A DNA stretch of 64,000 nucleotides from Anaerotruncus colihominis (GTDB taxonomy: Bacteria; Bacillota; Clostridia; Oscillospirales; Ruminococcaceae), in the NCBI RefSeq assembly GCF_010206195.1, contig NZ_VIQT01000024.1:62001-126000 (forward strand). Direction: 5' to 3'. A model generated the notes under the pieces. That model searched no databases. It saw only the letters and a program-made list of their open reading frames with translations, and was not told the origin of the DNA. Shown one piece after another: positions 1-7,823 of the stretch; position 1 is the stretch's first letter, and every line of letters starts with the position of its first letter. The position numbers and the translations under genes were made by a program.

Positions 1-1
1 G

Positions 2-619
2 AAAATCCCGATTACTGGAATCCAACTGCTATGCGAAAACAACAAGTCCAGTGTCGCCCGGAAAATCCTTACGCAGACAGAAATGATTTCGCAGAGTGTG
101 GAGCGCGTTCTGTTCTACGCTCGGCTGGGAAGTGTAGAGAAGGACTATCTGATTACAGAAGTTCCACTGAAAGCGTGTGTATCGGAGGTGCTGGCGCGGA
201 ACAAGCAATTCCTGATACAAAACAATGTCTGTATCCATACAGAAACTCTCTCCGGCACTGTGTACTCCGATCAGAAATGGCTTCAATTCATTCTGAATCA
301 GATCATCATTAACAGCGTCAAGTATCAGAGTGTCCAGCCGCTGGTCATTAATGTGACCTCGCAGGATCAGGGCGACTATGTAACACTGTCCATTACTGAC
401 AATGGCCTCGGAATCAAGGAGAGCGAGTTGGGCCGAGTTTTCGATAAGGGTTTTGTTGGGAGTAATGGCCGGACTGGAAAAAATTCGACCGGCATCGGTT
501 TGTACTTGTGCGATCAGCTCTGTGCCAAATTGGGCATCAGCATTGAGATAAAATCAACGGCAGGAGAATATACAGCCGTTTTCCTGCACTTCCCCAAAAG
601 CAAATTTTTGAAGGTCTGA
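2..619 (+). CDS. BceS-type sensor histidine kinase, C-terminal part
   Basis: The reading frame is open from the window edge and lacks its N-terminus. It begins just after the phospho-acceptor His, with K-I-P-I-T-G matching the HEIK-P-I H-box context. It then shows an N-box-like segment (FILNQIIINSVKY), a G1 box (DNGLGI) and a G2-like STGIGLYL. This is the HATPase_c domain. The order kinase, small membrane protein, ABC ATPase, large permease is that of Bce/Vra-type detoxification modules, in which a kinase without a large sensor domain reads transporter activity. The cognate response regulator should lie left of the window. It ends 103 bases before the next gene. Confidence 0.85.
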   Translation, partial: KIPITGIQLLCENNKSSVARKILTQTEMISQSVERVLFYARLGSVEKDYLITEVPLKACVSEVLARNKQFLIQNNVCIHTETLSGTVYSDQKWLQFILNQIIINSVKYQSVQPLVINVTSQDQGDYVTLSITDNGLGIKESELGRVFDKGFVGSNGRTGKNSTGIGLYLCDQLCAKLGISIEIKSTAGEYTAVFLHFPKSKFLKV

Positions 620-721
620 TTTCTTATCTTACAAATCTGTTAGAGAAAATCAATGAACTTCTATACAACAGAACGCCTCGAATTGCTAAAATACAGACAG
701 TTTCAAAAAGGAGGCGTAAAA

Positions 722-1147
722 ATGCGCGATACCCCTAAAGGCCCACATAGGAAGGTATTTTTCATCGTGGGTGGCATAGCCGCTGCAATCATACTCTGCG
801 GCGCGGTGGCTATTATGCTGTTGAATCATCCGATACAACTCCGCTCAGATTCTGCCGGAGTTGAGTTTGTAACCGAAGATGGGCAAATAACCTGTGTTGC
901 AGTCAGAGGACAATTCCCCTATGTGCTGGTAAATTGTCCGATGGAAAATGACTATGTTCAAGACCCGGCAGGTAATGTGACAGAAAAAATCTGCACCTAT
1001 ACGATGCAGGCAGAGCCGTCCTTTTTCGGCCAGAGCATGGCAACTATGAAACTTAACATTGAAGCATCAAACGAAATGACCTGTACCTATATCTTAAAAT
1101 TCGCGGATAAAGACGTGAAGATCGTCAACGGAAAGGTGGTGGAGTAA
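722..1147 (+). CDS. Small membrane-anchored protein in Bce-type module
   Basis: The protein has 141 residues, with a basic N-terminus followed by one strong membrane segment (about residues 12-36, FFIVGGIAAAIILCGAVAIM). The remaining soluble part is presumably extracytoplasmic. I do not recognise the family. The start at 722 is chosen because AAAGGAGG sits just upstream; an in-frame ATG at 653 has no such site. The gene lies between the kinase and the ABC ATPase genes, three bases before the latter, so it is probably co-transcribed and may be an accessory to sensing or transport. Confidence 0.7.
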   Translation: MRDTPKGPHRKVFFIVGGIAAAIILCGAVAIMLLNHPIQLRSDSAGVEFVTEDGQITCVAVRGQFPYVLVNCPMENDYVQDPAGNVTEKICTYTMQAEPSFFGQSMATMKLNIEASNEMTCTYILKFADKDVKIVNGKVVE

Positions 1148-1149
1148 CC

Positions 1150-1926
1150 ATGACGTTAAAACGCAAAGAGCCGCTGCTCCATGTGGAGAATATCGAAAAA
1201 TACTATGGCAATCCCGGTGCGGTCACAAAGGCACTGGATCAGGTTAGCTTTGACGTGCAGGCGGGCGAATTTATCAGTATCATGGGGGCCTCCGGCTCTG
1301 GAAAGACTACTCTGCTGAACTGCATCTCCACCATTGATACAGTAAGCTCCGGCCACATCCTGCTGGACGGCCAGGATATTACGACCATCACGGAAAAGAA
1401 TATAGCCGCTTTTCGCCGCGATTACCTCGGCTTTGTATTTCAGGACTTCAATCTACTGGATACGCTGACGCTGGAGGAAAATATTGCGCTGCCCCTGACG
1501 ATCAGTGAGACACCACCAAGGGAGATTGACAAGCGTGTTCGTCAGATTGCGGACAAGCTGCATATCAGTGACACACTAAAAAAATTCCCCACCCAAGTGT
1601 CAGGAGGCCAGAAACAGCGGTGCGCATTTGCGCGGGCGGTAATCTGCGACCCAAAACTCATTATGGCCGACGAGCCGACCGGCGCTCTGGATTCCAATTC
1701 ATCCCGTGTTCTCCTGGAGGTCATATCAAACTTCAACCAGGAAATGGGAGCAACGATCCTGATGGTGACACATGACGCTTTTAGCGCCAGCTATGCAGAG
1801 CGAATCCTGTTCTTAAAAGACGGACGCATTTTCAATCAGATTCTCAAGGGTGAAAAGACCCGCAGTACGTTCTACCATGAAATTTTGGACGTTCTCGCCC
1901 TGCTGGGAGGTGACAAGCCGTGCTGA
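1150..1926 (+). CDS. BceA-like ABC transporter ATP-binding protein
   Basis: The 258-residue ATPase has Walker A GASGSGKTT (about 46-54), the ABC signature VSGGQKQR (about 150), Walker B LIMADEP with the D-loop GALD (about 170) and the switch His in VTHD (about 206). It resembles the LolD/MacB/BceA subgroup that pairs with FtsX-like permeases. Together with the next gene it would form an exporter or target-protection complex against peptide antibiotics such as bacitracin or lantibiotics. It overlaps the permease start by a few bases, indicating translational coupling. Confidence 0.93.
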   Translation: MTLKRKEPLLHVENIEKYYGNPGAVTKALDQVSFDVQAGEFISIMGASGSGKTTLLNCISTIDTVSSGHILLDGQDITTITEKNIAAFRRDYLGFVFQDFNLLDTLTLEENIALPLTISETPPREIDKRVRQIADKLHISDTLKKFPTQVSGGQKQRCAFARAVICDPKLIMADEPTGALDSNSSRVLLEVISNFNQEMGATILMVTHDAFSASYAERILFLKDGRIFNQILKGEKTRSTFYHEILDVLALLGGDKPC

Positions 1927-3947
1927 TGAAGCTGTCCCTCCGCAACGCTAAAAGGCAATTCAATGAATACACACTTTTCTTTGTGACGCTCACCTGTGCC
2001 GTGGCATCCATGTACGCTTTTAATGCCCTGATTTTCTCAGATACGGTAAAAGCACTTCCTGATATGGAGTTGCTGCCTTACCTGATTGTAGCGGCTTCTC
2101 TGCTGATTATCCTCATTATGGGTTGGATCATCAGCTACATGATAAATTATATGCTCAAAAAGCGCAGCAGAGAGTTTAGTGTGTATATGGTATCTGGAAT
2201 CCCTAACAGGAAGATCAGCAGGCTCATATTTTATGAAAACAGCCTGATTGGACTGCTGGCCTTTGTACCGGGTGTTCTCTTGGGGATGCTGTTCTCGCAG
2301 ATATTAGAAGCGGTTCTGCTGAATATGTTCGGACTGCCCTACACGCTGCATTTCAGCTTTTCGCCATCCACCGTAGGGCTGACGCTTCTGTATTTTGCAG
2401 TCATGCTTTTATATTCTATACGCAAAAATGGAAAGTGGATACGTCGGGTGCAGCTACGGGATATGCTCTACTATGACCGTCAGAACGAAAAAGCCCCGTT
2501 TTCCGGCGGCATATCCGCAATTTTGATTTTCTGCCTTTCCGTTCTGGCTGGCTGCGCTGGGTTTCTGCTCATATATATCCAGCCCATCGGAAAAGGTTAC
2601 GATATTCTCATTGGAACTGCCTTTTTGCTTCTGTTCCTGTTCGGCTTTTTTATCAGCGTCCCGGCCTTTCTTGTTACCCGGTTCGGAAACCGTATTGATT
2701 GGAAGTATAGAAATCAAAGGCTGGTGCCGTTTCGAGGATTTACTGCAAAAATCAGTTCTACGAGTACCGTTATGGGTATGCTGTCAATCTTGTTTATGCT
2801 GGCAATCACCTTTGGGGGGATTGGCTCAACTATCGGACTGATGGTGACAAAGAATGTTGAGGCCGGTGCCTTTGACATTATGATTTTGCATAAAGGGGAA
2901 CTGCGTGATTTCTCCCGCTATGCCGCCATCATCCAGCAGGACTTTTCCGCACAAGGCCATACCTATGGAATCTATACCAACGGGCGAACGGAGTTTCTTT
3001 CTGTTCATGAACAAACGGTGATCGAGGCTGGCCGTTCTGCTCACCACCCTTATGCGGAGTTTGAGCATGATACCTGCATGACGCAAAGCGACTACCTAAA
3101 GTTGCGGGAACTGCTGGGTTATAAACACTTAGAACTTGACCCCACTCTCTGCTATGTCCATTGTGTTCCGGCATTGGAAAAGGACATCAGAATGTTGATT
3201 GAACAGCAAGATGGCCTGGAATGTGCTGGCTATGCCTTTGCAGACAGCGGAGTGTTTTCAGAATCTTTCAGCCAAGTAAACGACTATGGTAACGGCGCAG
3301 GCTATGTGATCGTTGTTCCAGACGGTGCAATCAGGCAAATGGAAATCGTATATAGCGTATATGCGGCGGTGAGCAAAAAATCATTAAGTCCCAATGACCT
3401 TCAGAACATCACATCCGCTTGTGACGGTCTTGTTCAGTTAGACCGGTCCAGTGCGAAGTCTACTCCCAGCGGTGCGCCCACAATCTTTATGCACGAAGAT
3501 ATGGACTATCTGTCCGGCAAATGGATGGATAAGACCGAGTTTCATTATCTCTACTCCATGCTAATCTGCCTGTTCTATCTCGCTTTGATTTTAGAGATTA
3601 CTGGCGCTGCAATTTTAGCAACACAAGTTCTCAGCGATTGGCAAGTGAAACAGAGACAAGACCGCATCCTGCGGCAGCTTGGAATGAACGAGCGGCTTGT
3701 ATCTAAGTTGAATAACCGCCAACTATCACAGATATTCCTGCTCCCGCTTATTCCATCACTTGTACTCAGTATTTGCTTTGTATATGTCTGCGCAAAGAAA
3801 ATCTTAGTGAGCTTTTTCCCACTCCCGATTGTCCCGGATATTCTCTGGATTGGTCAATCTCTGGCTATCACGTTGGTATTGTTTTCGTTGCTCTACTCCA
3901 TCTATTATGTCGCTGCCCGGATAAGTTACGGTCAGCGCGGGAAATAA
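1920..3947 (+). CDS. BceB-like FtsX-family permease
   Basis: The 675-residue multi-spanning protein has an N-terminal membrane segment, a block of three helices with an FtsX-like core, a central large extracytoplasmic part (about residues 310-530, few hydrophobic runs) and a C-terminal helical block. This is the 10-TM BceB layout, whose large extracellular domain is used for ligand detection by the kinase. The GTG at 1920 lies 7 bases past GGAGGTG. The in-frame ATG at 1926 is an equally possible start. A strong hairpin terminator follows, closing the operon. Confidence 0.9.
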   Translation: MLMKLSLRNAKRQFNEYTLFFVTLTCAVASMYAFNALIFSDTVKALPDMELLPYLIVAASLLIILIMGWIISYMINYMLKKRSREFSVYMVSGIPNRKISRLIFYENSLIGLLAFVPGVLLGMLFSQILEAVLLNMFGLPYTLHFSFSPSTVGLTLLYFAVMLLYSIRKNGKWIRRVQLRDMLYYDRQNEKAPFSGGISAILIFCLSVLAGCAGFLLIYIQPIGKGYDILIGTAFLLLFLFGFFISVPAFLVTRFGNRIDWKYRNQRLVPFRGFTAKISSTSTVMGMLSILFMLAITFGGIGSTIGLMVTKNVEAGAFDIMILHKGELRDFSRYAAIIQQDFSAQGHTYGIYTNGRTEFLSVHEQTVIEAGRSAHHPYAEFEHDTCMTQSDYLKLRELLGYKHLELDPTLCYVHCVPALEKDIRMLIEQQDGLECAGYAFADSGVFSESFSQVNDYGNGAGYVIVVPDGAIRQMEIVYSVYAAVSKKSLSPNDLQNITSACDGLVQLDRSSAKSTPSGAPTIFMHEDMDYLSGKWMDKTEFHYLYSMLICLFYLALILEITGAAILATQVLSDWQVKQRQDRILRQLGMNERLVSKLNNRQLSQIFLLPLIPSLVLSICFVYVCAKKILVSFFPLPIVPDILWIGQSLAITLVLFSLLYSIYYVAARISYGQRGK

Positions 3948-3977
3948 ATCAACAAGTAAGGTTTTTCCAATAAACAA

Positions 3978-4014
3978 CAGCCAGTGGGTGAAATCTTTTC
4001 TGGCCCACTGGCTG
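3978..4014 (+). terminator. Rho-independent-type hairpin after bceB
   Basis: Perfect 11-bp arms CAGCCAGTGGG and CCCACTGGCTG with a 15-base loop lie directly downstream of the permease stop. The T tract after it is weak. Confidence 0.7.
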
Positions 4015-4061
4015 TGCTTCGTTATTCTATGGTATCAGGCAAATTATGATCTTCCCACTAT

Positions 4062-4203
4062 GCAATCAATAACGTCTATGAAACTTTTACCCAGGGGACG
4101 CTGCCAGAGGATATAGATGCCCTTACTGCAACCCTTAATAGGATTGGTGAAAGCGTAAGTGAAAATGATTTGCGGAAGTACTATGTCAATTTGCGACATC
4201 TAT
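4062..4203 (+). pseudogene. Coding remnant (C-terminal fragment, family unknown)
   Basis: An open frame without any start codon reads like the tail of a soluble protein (FTQGTLPEDIDALTATLNRI, then SENDLRKYYVNLRHL) and stops at 4201-4203. It is preceded by in-frame stops and its end overlaps the tail of the convergent MerR gene. It looks like the leftover of a gene deleted when the module was assembled, but it could be a chance frame. Confidence 0.3.
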
Positions 4204-4566
4204 AAGGCTTCGCTCAATCTCCTGCTGGTAAAAAGCGATTTTTTCATCCAGCTTGGCCTCATGCTCCTGCAACTGCCTGATTTGCTCCCTCAATGACTGG
4301 CGGTGCTGGATCAACATTTCCATCCGCTCAGAAAGAGTAGCATCCCCTTTGGCCCGCAACGCCGCATATCTCTTAATCTCCTTAATTGGCATCCCGGTTG
4401 CTTTCAGCCGTTTGATGAAAGCGATCCATGTAATATCTTTCTCAGAGTAACGGCGGCGGTTACTGGAATTTCGCACAGGGGTTATCAAACTCTCATGCTC
4501 ATAGTAGCGCAGGGTATGTATCCCCAGCCCCGTAACCTTTGAAAATTCTCCAATAGAATAATCCAA
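4186..4566 (-). CDS. MerR-family transcriptional regulator
   Basis: The 126-residue protein has an N-terminal winged-helix MerR domain (YSIGEFSKVTGLGIHTLRYY, then the RNSSNRRRY wing) and a C-terminal coiled-coil dimerisation helix (about residues 78-118). There is no obvious cysteine metal site, so it is more like the drug- or aldehyde-responsive MerR branch. It is divergent from the SDR gene, with a MerR-type 19-bp-spacer promoter between them, so the SDR gene is its probable target. Confidence 0.9.
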   Translation of the reverse strand: MDYSIGEFSKVTGLGIHTLRYYEHESLITPVRNSSNRRRYSEKDITWIAFIKRLKATGMPIKEIKRYAALRAKGDATLSERMEMLIQHRQSLREQIRQLQEHEAKLDEKIAFYQQEIERSLIDVAN

Positions 4567-4584
4567 AATAATCCCTCCATCCTC

Positions 4585-4615
4585 TTGACGTAGAGTTTAC
4601 TCTACATTGTATGCT
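4585..4615 (+). promoter_or_regulatory. MerR-type promoter/operator for the SDR gene
   Basis: The -35 TTGACG (4585-4590) and -10 TATGCT (4610-4615) are separated by 19 bp. A perfect dyad GTAGAG-TTTA-CTCTAC (4590-4605) fills the spacer. An overlong 19-20 bp spacer with a centred dyad is the hallmark of MerR-activated promoters, where the regulator untwists the DNA. Confidence 0.8.
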
Positions 4616-4647
4616 CTTATTATACCTAATGAATGGAGGAATTTCAA

Positions 4648-5439
4648 ATGGAACACACAAAAAGATACACAGTCATTACTGGGGCCAGCTCCGGGATTGG
4701 GTGCGAAACTGCAAAAGCCTTTGCGGATCGGAGCAAGAACCTGATTATTGCCGCCCGCCGTACAGAGAATCTCGAAACCTTAAAGCGTGAAATTGCAGAG
4801 CAGTATCCCGCACTGGATGTCGTGGTTAGGACGGTTGACCTGTCTGTGCTGGAAAACGTATATCAGTTTTATTCCAGCCTAAAGGGCTTCCAACTGGAAA
4901 CATGGGTCAACAATGCAGGCTTTGGAAACTATGACAGTGTGGCACAGCAGGACTTGGAGAAGATTGACACTATGCTCCGGCTAAATGTTGAGGCCCTTAC
5001 CATATTGTCCTCTCTGTTCGTCCGTGACTATAAGGACGTTCCAGGAACACAGCTTATCAACCTGTCCTCCTGCGGCGGCTATACCATCGTTCCTACGGCT
5101 GTCACCTACTGCGCGACGAAATTTTATGTCAGCACCTTTACTGAGGGGCTGGCCTGGGAACTGATCGAGAGTGGGGCAAGGATGCGGGCCAAGGTGCTGG
5201 CTCCGGCAGCGACACAGACGGAGTTCGGGAAGAAAGCAAACAACGTGGATACTTACGATTATGACAAAGCGTTTGGTACTTACCACACAAGCCGACAGAT
5301 GGCGGAGTTCTTGATGAAGCTGTACGACAGCGACAGCACCCTTGGAATCGTGGATAGAGAGACTTTCCAATTTGAACTGCGGCTCCCGATGTTCCCTTAT
5401 GCGAACAGCTCTACCCATAATCAGCATCCCAGCAAATAG
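4648..5439 (+). CDS. Short-chain dehydrogenase/reductase (SDR)
   Basis: The 263-residue Rossmann-fold oxidoreductase has a TGASSGIG cofactor loop near the N-terminus, an NNAG motif and the catalytic YCATK (Y-x-x-x-K) preceded by a Ser-rich strand. It is of the classical SDR length and probably uses NADP(H); its substrate is unknown. ATG 4648 is preferred over the upstream ATG 4633 because GGAGGA (4635-4640) lies 7 bases before it. Expression is probably controlled by the divergent MerR regulator. Confidence 0.88.
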   Translation: MEHTKRYTVITGASSGIGCETAKAFADRSKNLIIAARRTENLETLKREIAEQYPALDVVVRTVDLSVLENVYQFYSSLKGFQLETWVNNAGFGNYDSVAQQDLEKIDTMLRLNVEALTILSSLFVRDYKDVPGTQLINLSSCGGYTIVPTAVTYCATKFYVSTFTEGLAWELIESGARMRAKVLAPAATQTEFGKKANNVDTYDYDKAFGTYHTSRQMAEFLMKLYDSDSTLGIVDRETFQFELRLPMFPYANSSTHNQHPSK

Positions 5440-5448
5440 AAAAGAAAA

Positions 5449-5552
5449 ACTGCCGCACGACGGCAAAAGAAAAAAAGCCGTCGTGTAGCAGTCCATAACT
5501 ATGCCCATTTTGCGAACGGCGGCTTTTGAAATATCAAAGCCGCCGTTCTTTT
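5449..5552 (+). terminator. Two consecutive terminator-like hairpins
   Basis: The first hairpin (5449-5492) pairs ACTGC-GCACGACGGC with GCCGTCGTG-AGCAGT around an A-rich loop. The second (5514-5552) pairs GAACGGCGGCTTT with AAAGCCGCCGTTC and is followed by TTTT. They close the SDR transcript and insulate the ICE regulatory module that follows. Confidence 0.65.
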
Positions 5553-5611
5553 GCCCCCAGGGGAATGGCGCGGTCAAACTGCGATAGCGGCGGCTCAAGG
5601 AGGTAGCCGCC

Positions 5612-5755
5612 ATGAGGCCGAAAGAGTTTCGACCAATTTTGACAAAGAGTGATCCATCAAAAAAAGCCTGTCCCCCGCCAAGGGATATTCCGGCCATGAA
5701 GATGAACTATACAATGTCGCCACAGCTAAATTTTGTTCTTCCCCCCGCCCGGTAG
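5612..5755 (+). CDS. Conserved short leader ORF upstream of sigma-like gene (ICE-1)
   Basis: The 47-codon ORF is preceded by AAGGAGG and GCCGCC. Its peptide contains SKKA and AMKMNYTM. A counterpart with the same GGAGG-GCCGCC-ATG context and SKKA/AMSMNYTM exists in ICE-2 at 39836-39946, also upstream of a sigma-like gene, and a shared GACCTGCCGGGCG hairpin-like segment follows in both. Conservation of both peptide and position suggests a regulatory leader peptide (translation-coupled attenuation) rather than an enzyme. I do not know a named family. Confidence 0.6.
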   Translation: MRPKEFRPILTKSDPSKKACPPPRDIPAMKMNYTMSPQLNFVLPPAR

Positions 5756-5842
5756 GTTTACGACCTGCCGGGCGTTTTTTGTCATTTTCAGTCGATGGGC
5801 ATGAAAAGCCCACCTTTGGTGTAGGTTGTCGCGGCCCACCGT

Positions 5843-5872
5843 CCAGTCTGAATTTTCAAAAATTTAGACTGG
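5843..5872 (+). promoter_or_regulatory. Hairpin abutting the ribosome-binding site of the sigma-like gene
   Basis: Fourteen-base arms (CCAGTCTGAATTTT and AAAATTTAGACTGG, with one G-U pair) enclose a 2-base loop. The last two G's belong to the GGAGG ribosome-binding site of the gene starting at 5885. Folding would therefore bury part of the site, a possible translational switch. Confidence 0.55.
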
Positions 5873-5884
5873 AGGTAAAAGAAA

Positions 5885-6397
5885 ATGGCAGACAGCCATC
5901 CGAAAAATCTTGACCCCCGGCCCAAACGCCGGAGGGATGAAGAAAACCCCTATGAGATATACACCGCTGGAATCAACACCGCTCACCCGCGCTTCTATCT
6001 GTTCTTCAAAGACGGCGGCGGAGTGAAACGCTGGATGGAGATTGACAAAGCCCTGTTCGACGCATTCAATGAATTTGAACTGGACGATCTTTCTTTTTTC
6101 AATGAAGTGGACAGGCACTACGAGCAATCCGAGGTGACGGAGGCGATGCTGAACAGGCGGGCCGCAAAGCCCCAGGAAAGCGTGGAAGAAACCGTTTCTC
6201 AGCGAATGGAAGTGGACAAGCTACATCAAGCAATCGCTAAACTGCCTGAAAAACAGCGCCGCCGCCTGGTGCTGTACTACTTTGGGGAGTTTACATACGA
6301 GCAGATTGCGGCTATGGAAGGATGTAAATTTCAGGTGATTGCCAAGTCAATAAAGACCGCAGAAAAAAATCTGAAAAAATTTCTTATAGGGGGGTGA
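5885..6397 (+). CDS. Sigma-70-like regulator of ICE (region 4 HTH)
   Basis: The 170-residue protein has a variable basic N-terminal part and a C-terminal sigma region-4-like segment (KLPEKQRRRLVLYYFGEFTYEQIAAMEG). This is the type found in Tn1549-like elements in the position of Tn916 Orf7. In that family it promotes transcription of xis, int and transfer genes. The start is fixed by GGAGG at 5871-5875. It follows the leader ORF and a hairpin, and precedes a 600-base spacer before the toxin, xis and int genes. Confidence 0.8.
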   Translation: MADSHPKNLDPRPKRRRDEENPYEIYTAGINTAHPRFYLFFKDGGGVKRWMEIDKALFDAFNEFELDDLSFFNEVDRHYEQSEVTEAMLNRRAAKPQESVEETVSQRMEVDKLHQAIAKLPEKQRRRLVLYYFGEFTYEQIAAMEGCKFQVIAKSIKTAEKNLKKFLIGG

Positions 6398-7002
6398 ATT
6401 TTCGCGTTTGAGTGAGGAAACAGGTGGAGGGCGATGGAAAGCCTTTCACCTGTTCCTCGTTATGTGCGTCGAATGGGTCTGACCTTTGAAAACTTCATAC
6501 CCATTCATCAAGCACATTCCTATTGCCGCAAGCTACTTTTGCCGCCGCGCCAGGATGTGCCGGACAAGACAGCGGGATGCCACATCATCAATTCGTCCAC
6601 GGTCTGCCGTCCGGCATGGAGCGAGAACCAGTGGCCATGAAATACCGGGCGGCTCCCGGTAAGGCCATGACCGGCAATAGGGACAATGATACTCCTGTTC
6701 AGTCACAGTCCGAGCGTGATAGCGTGTTCCAGCGTGAAGCCGTCGCAGACAATGAGAGCAGCCGACAGAGAACCTGCCGGGGGTGAAATTCCCGTGGAGC
6801 TGGTTGCCGCCAGCCGTTTGATGACTTCCCTCAGCGGGCCGGGGTGTCGCGGACAAATAGGCTTGCTTTCATATAGGCCGGACAGCGGGACAGGTTTATG
6901 GAAACGGGAGCGTTTATGCTCTGCCAACCTTGATATGTCATGCTGTCCGGCCCTACATAGGCGGCACAGGCCGTCTAATTTTTATGGGGAGGTCAAACAA
7001 CC
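6398..7002 (+). other. 600-base spacer between sigma-like gene and PemK-like gene
   Basis: I find no convincing gene here; the open frames overlap each other and look like chance frames. There is a hairpin with arms GAGGAAACAGGTG/CACCTGTTCCTC (6414-6458). A segment near 6777-6820 (GGGTGAAATTCCCGTGGAGCTG) recurs in inverted orientation in ICE-2 near 38595-38635, also between sigma-like and xis genes. Such shared non-coding DNA may hold a promoter, a terminator-antiterminator or recombination sites. Confidence 0.5.
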
Positions 7003-7536
7003 ATGAGCAGGACATATTTACGCGGCGACTTGTACTACGCCGACCTGGGCCACGGTATCGGCTCGGAGCAAAAGGGCACCCGGCCCGTCGTTATCATCCA
7101 GAACAACGTAGGTAATAAGCACAGCCCCACCGTCATTATCGCCGCCGTCACCAGCAAGGCCAACGTCAAAGCCAAACTGCCCACCCACTACTACCTGGAC
7201 GCCGGGAATGGGCTGGCCCAGCCGTCCCTTGTTTTGTTGGAGCAAATTCGCACCGTGGACAAGCAGCGATTGTCCAGCTACATCGGCAGACTGGACAAGA
7301 AACATATCCAGGGCATCAACCACGCCTTGGCGGTCAGCATTGGCCTGATCGAACCCGTCCCCCCGAAACTGACGCTCTGCTTATGCGGCGCTTGTGCTGA
7401 CGCTTTTCGCGGCACAGGCGCTTTTGCTTTGCGGGAAGCTGTACCGGGACTGACTGAAAAAGAGGTATGCGTCTACTGCGGCCAGCGCCCTGGTATGGAA
7501 TATGTGGTTACGCCGAAAGGAGGGGTGGGCGTATGA
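7003..7536 (+). CDS. PemK/MazF-type toxin with C-terminal Cys-pair extension
   Basis: Residues 1 to about 115 form a PemK/MazF fold ([39 protein letters not shown]). This is the sequence-specific RNase of toxin-antitoxin modules. The rest (about 116-177) is an extension with CLCGAC and CVYCG, which resembles a zinc ribbon. No MazE-like antitoxin gene is next to it; the downstream partner is xis, overlapping by ATGA. It may therefore be a regulator or RNase co-opted by the ICE, or be neutralised through its own extension. Confidence 0.82.
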   Translation: MSRTYLRGDLYYADLGHGIGSEQKGTRPVVIIQNNVGNKHSPTVIIAAVTSKANVKAKLPTHYYLDAGNGLAQPSLVLLEQIRTVDKQRLSSYIGRLDKKHIQGINHALAVSIGLIEPVPPKLTLCLCGACADAFRGTGAFALREAVPGLTEKEVCVYCGQRPGMEYVVTPKGGVGV

Positions 7537-7736
7537 GTTATCCTGATGTGCCCATTTGGGAGAAATACACGCTGACCATCGAGGAAGCCGCTAAATACTT
7601 CCGTATCGGAGAAAAGAAGCTGCGGAAACTGGCGGAGGAAAACCCGGACGCCAACTGGCTGATAATGAACGGGAACCGCATCCAGATCAAGCGCAGGCAG
7701 TTTGAAAAGGTCATTGACTCTCTGGATGTGATCTGA
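7533..7736 (+). CDS. xis: Excisionase (Tn916 Xis-like)
   Basis: The 67-residue protein carries a MerR/Xis-type winged helix ([20 protein letters not shown]), matching the size and place of Tn916 Xis. The start at 7533 overlaps the upstream stop (ATGA) and has AAAGGAGG before it. Xis bends the element ends to direct the integrase towards excision. It is 87 bases upstream of int. Confidence 0.88.
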   Translation: MSYPDVPIWEKYTLTIEEAAKYFRIGEKKLRKLAEENPDANWLIMNGNRIQIKRRQFEKVIDSLDVI

Positions 7737-7823
7737 TCGCAGATTTGTATTGAGCCGGAAATATGATAAAATATAGTCAAGTCGTATCAAGGCTCGTTCC
7801 AGTTTCGGAAAGGAGTTTTTACA

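Noticed and set aside
6434-6927. Several overlapping frames of 68-107 codons in the ICE-1 spacer
   Set aside because: Frames on both strands overlap each other, without ribosome-binding sites. The conserved part is short and better explained as non-coding or regulatory.
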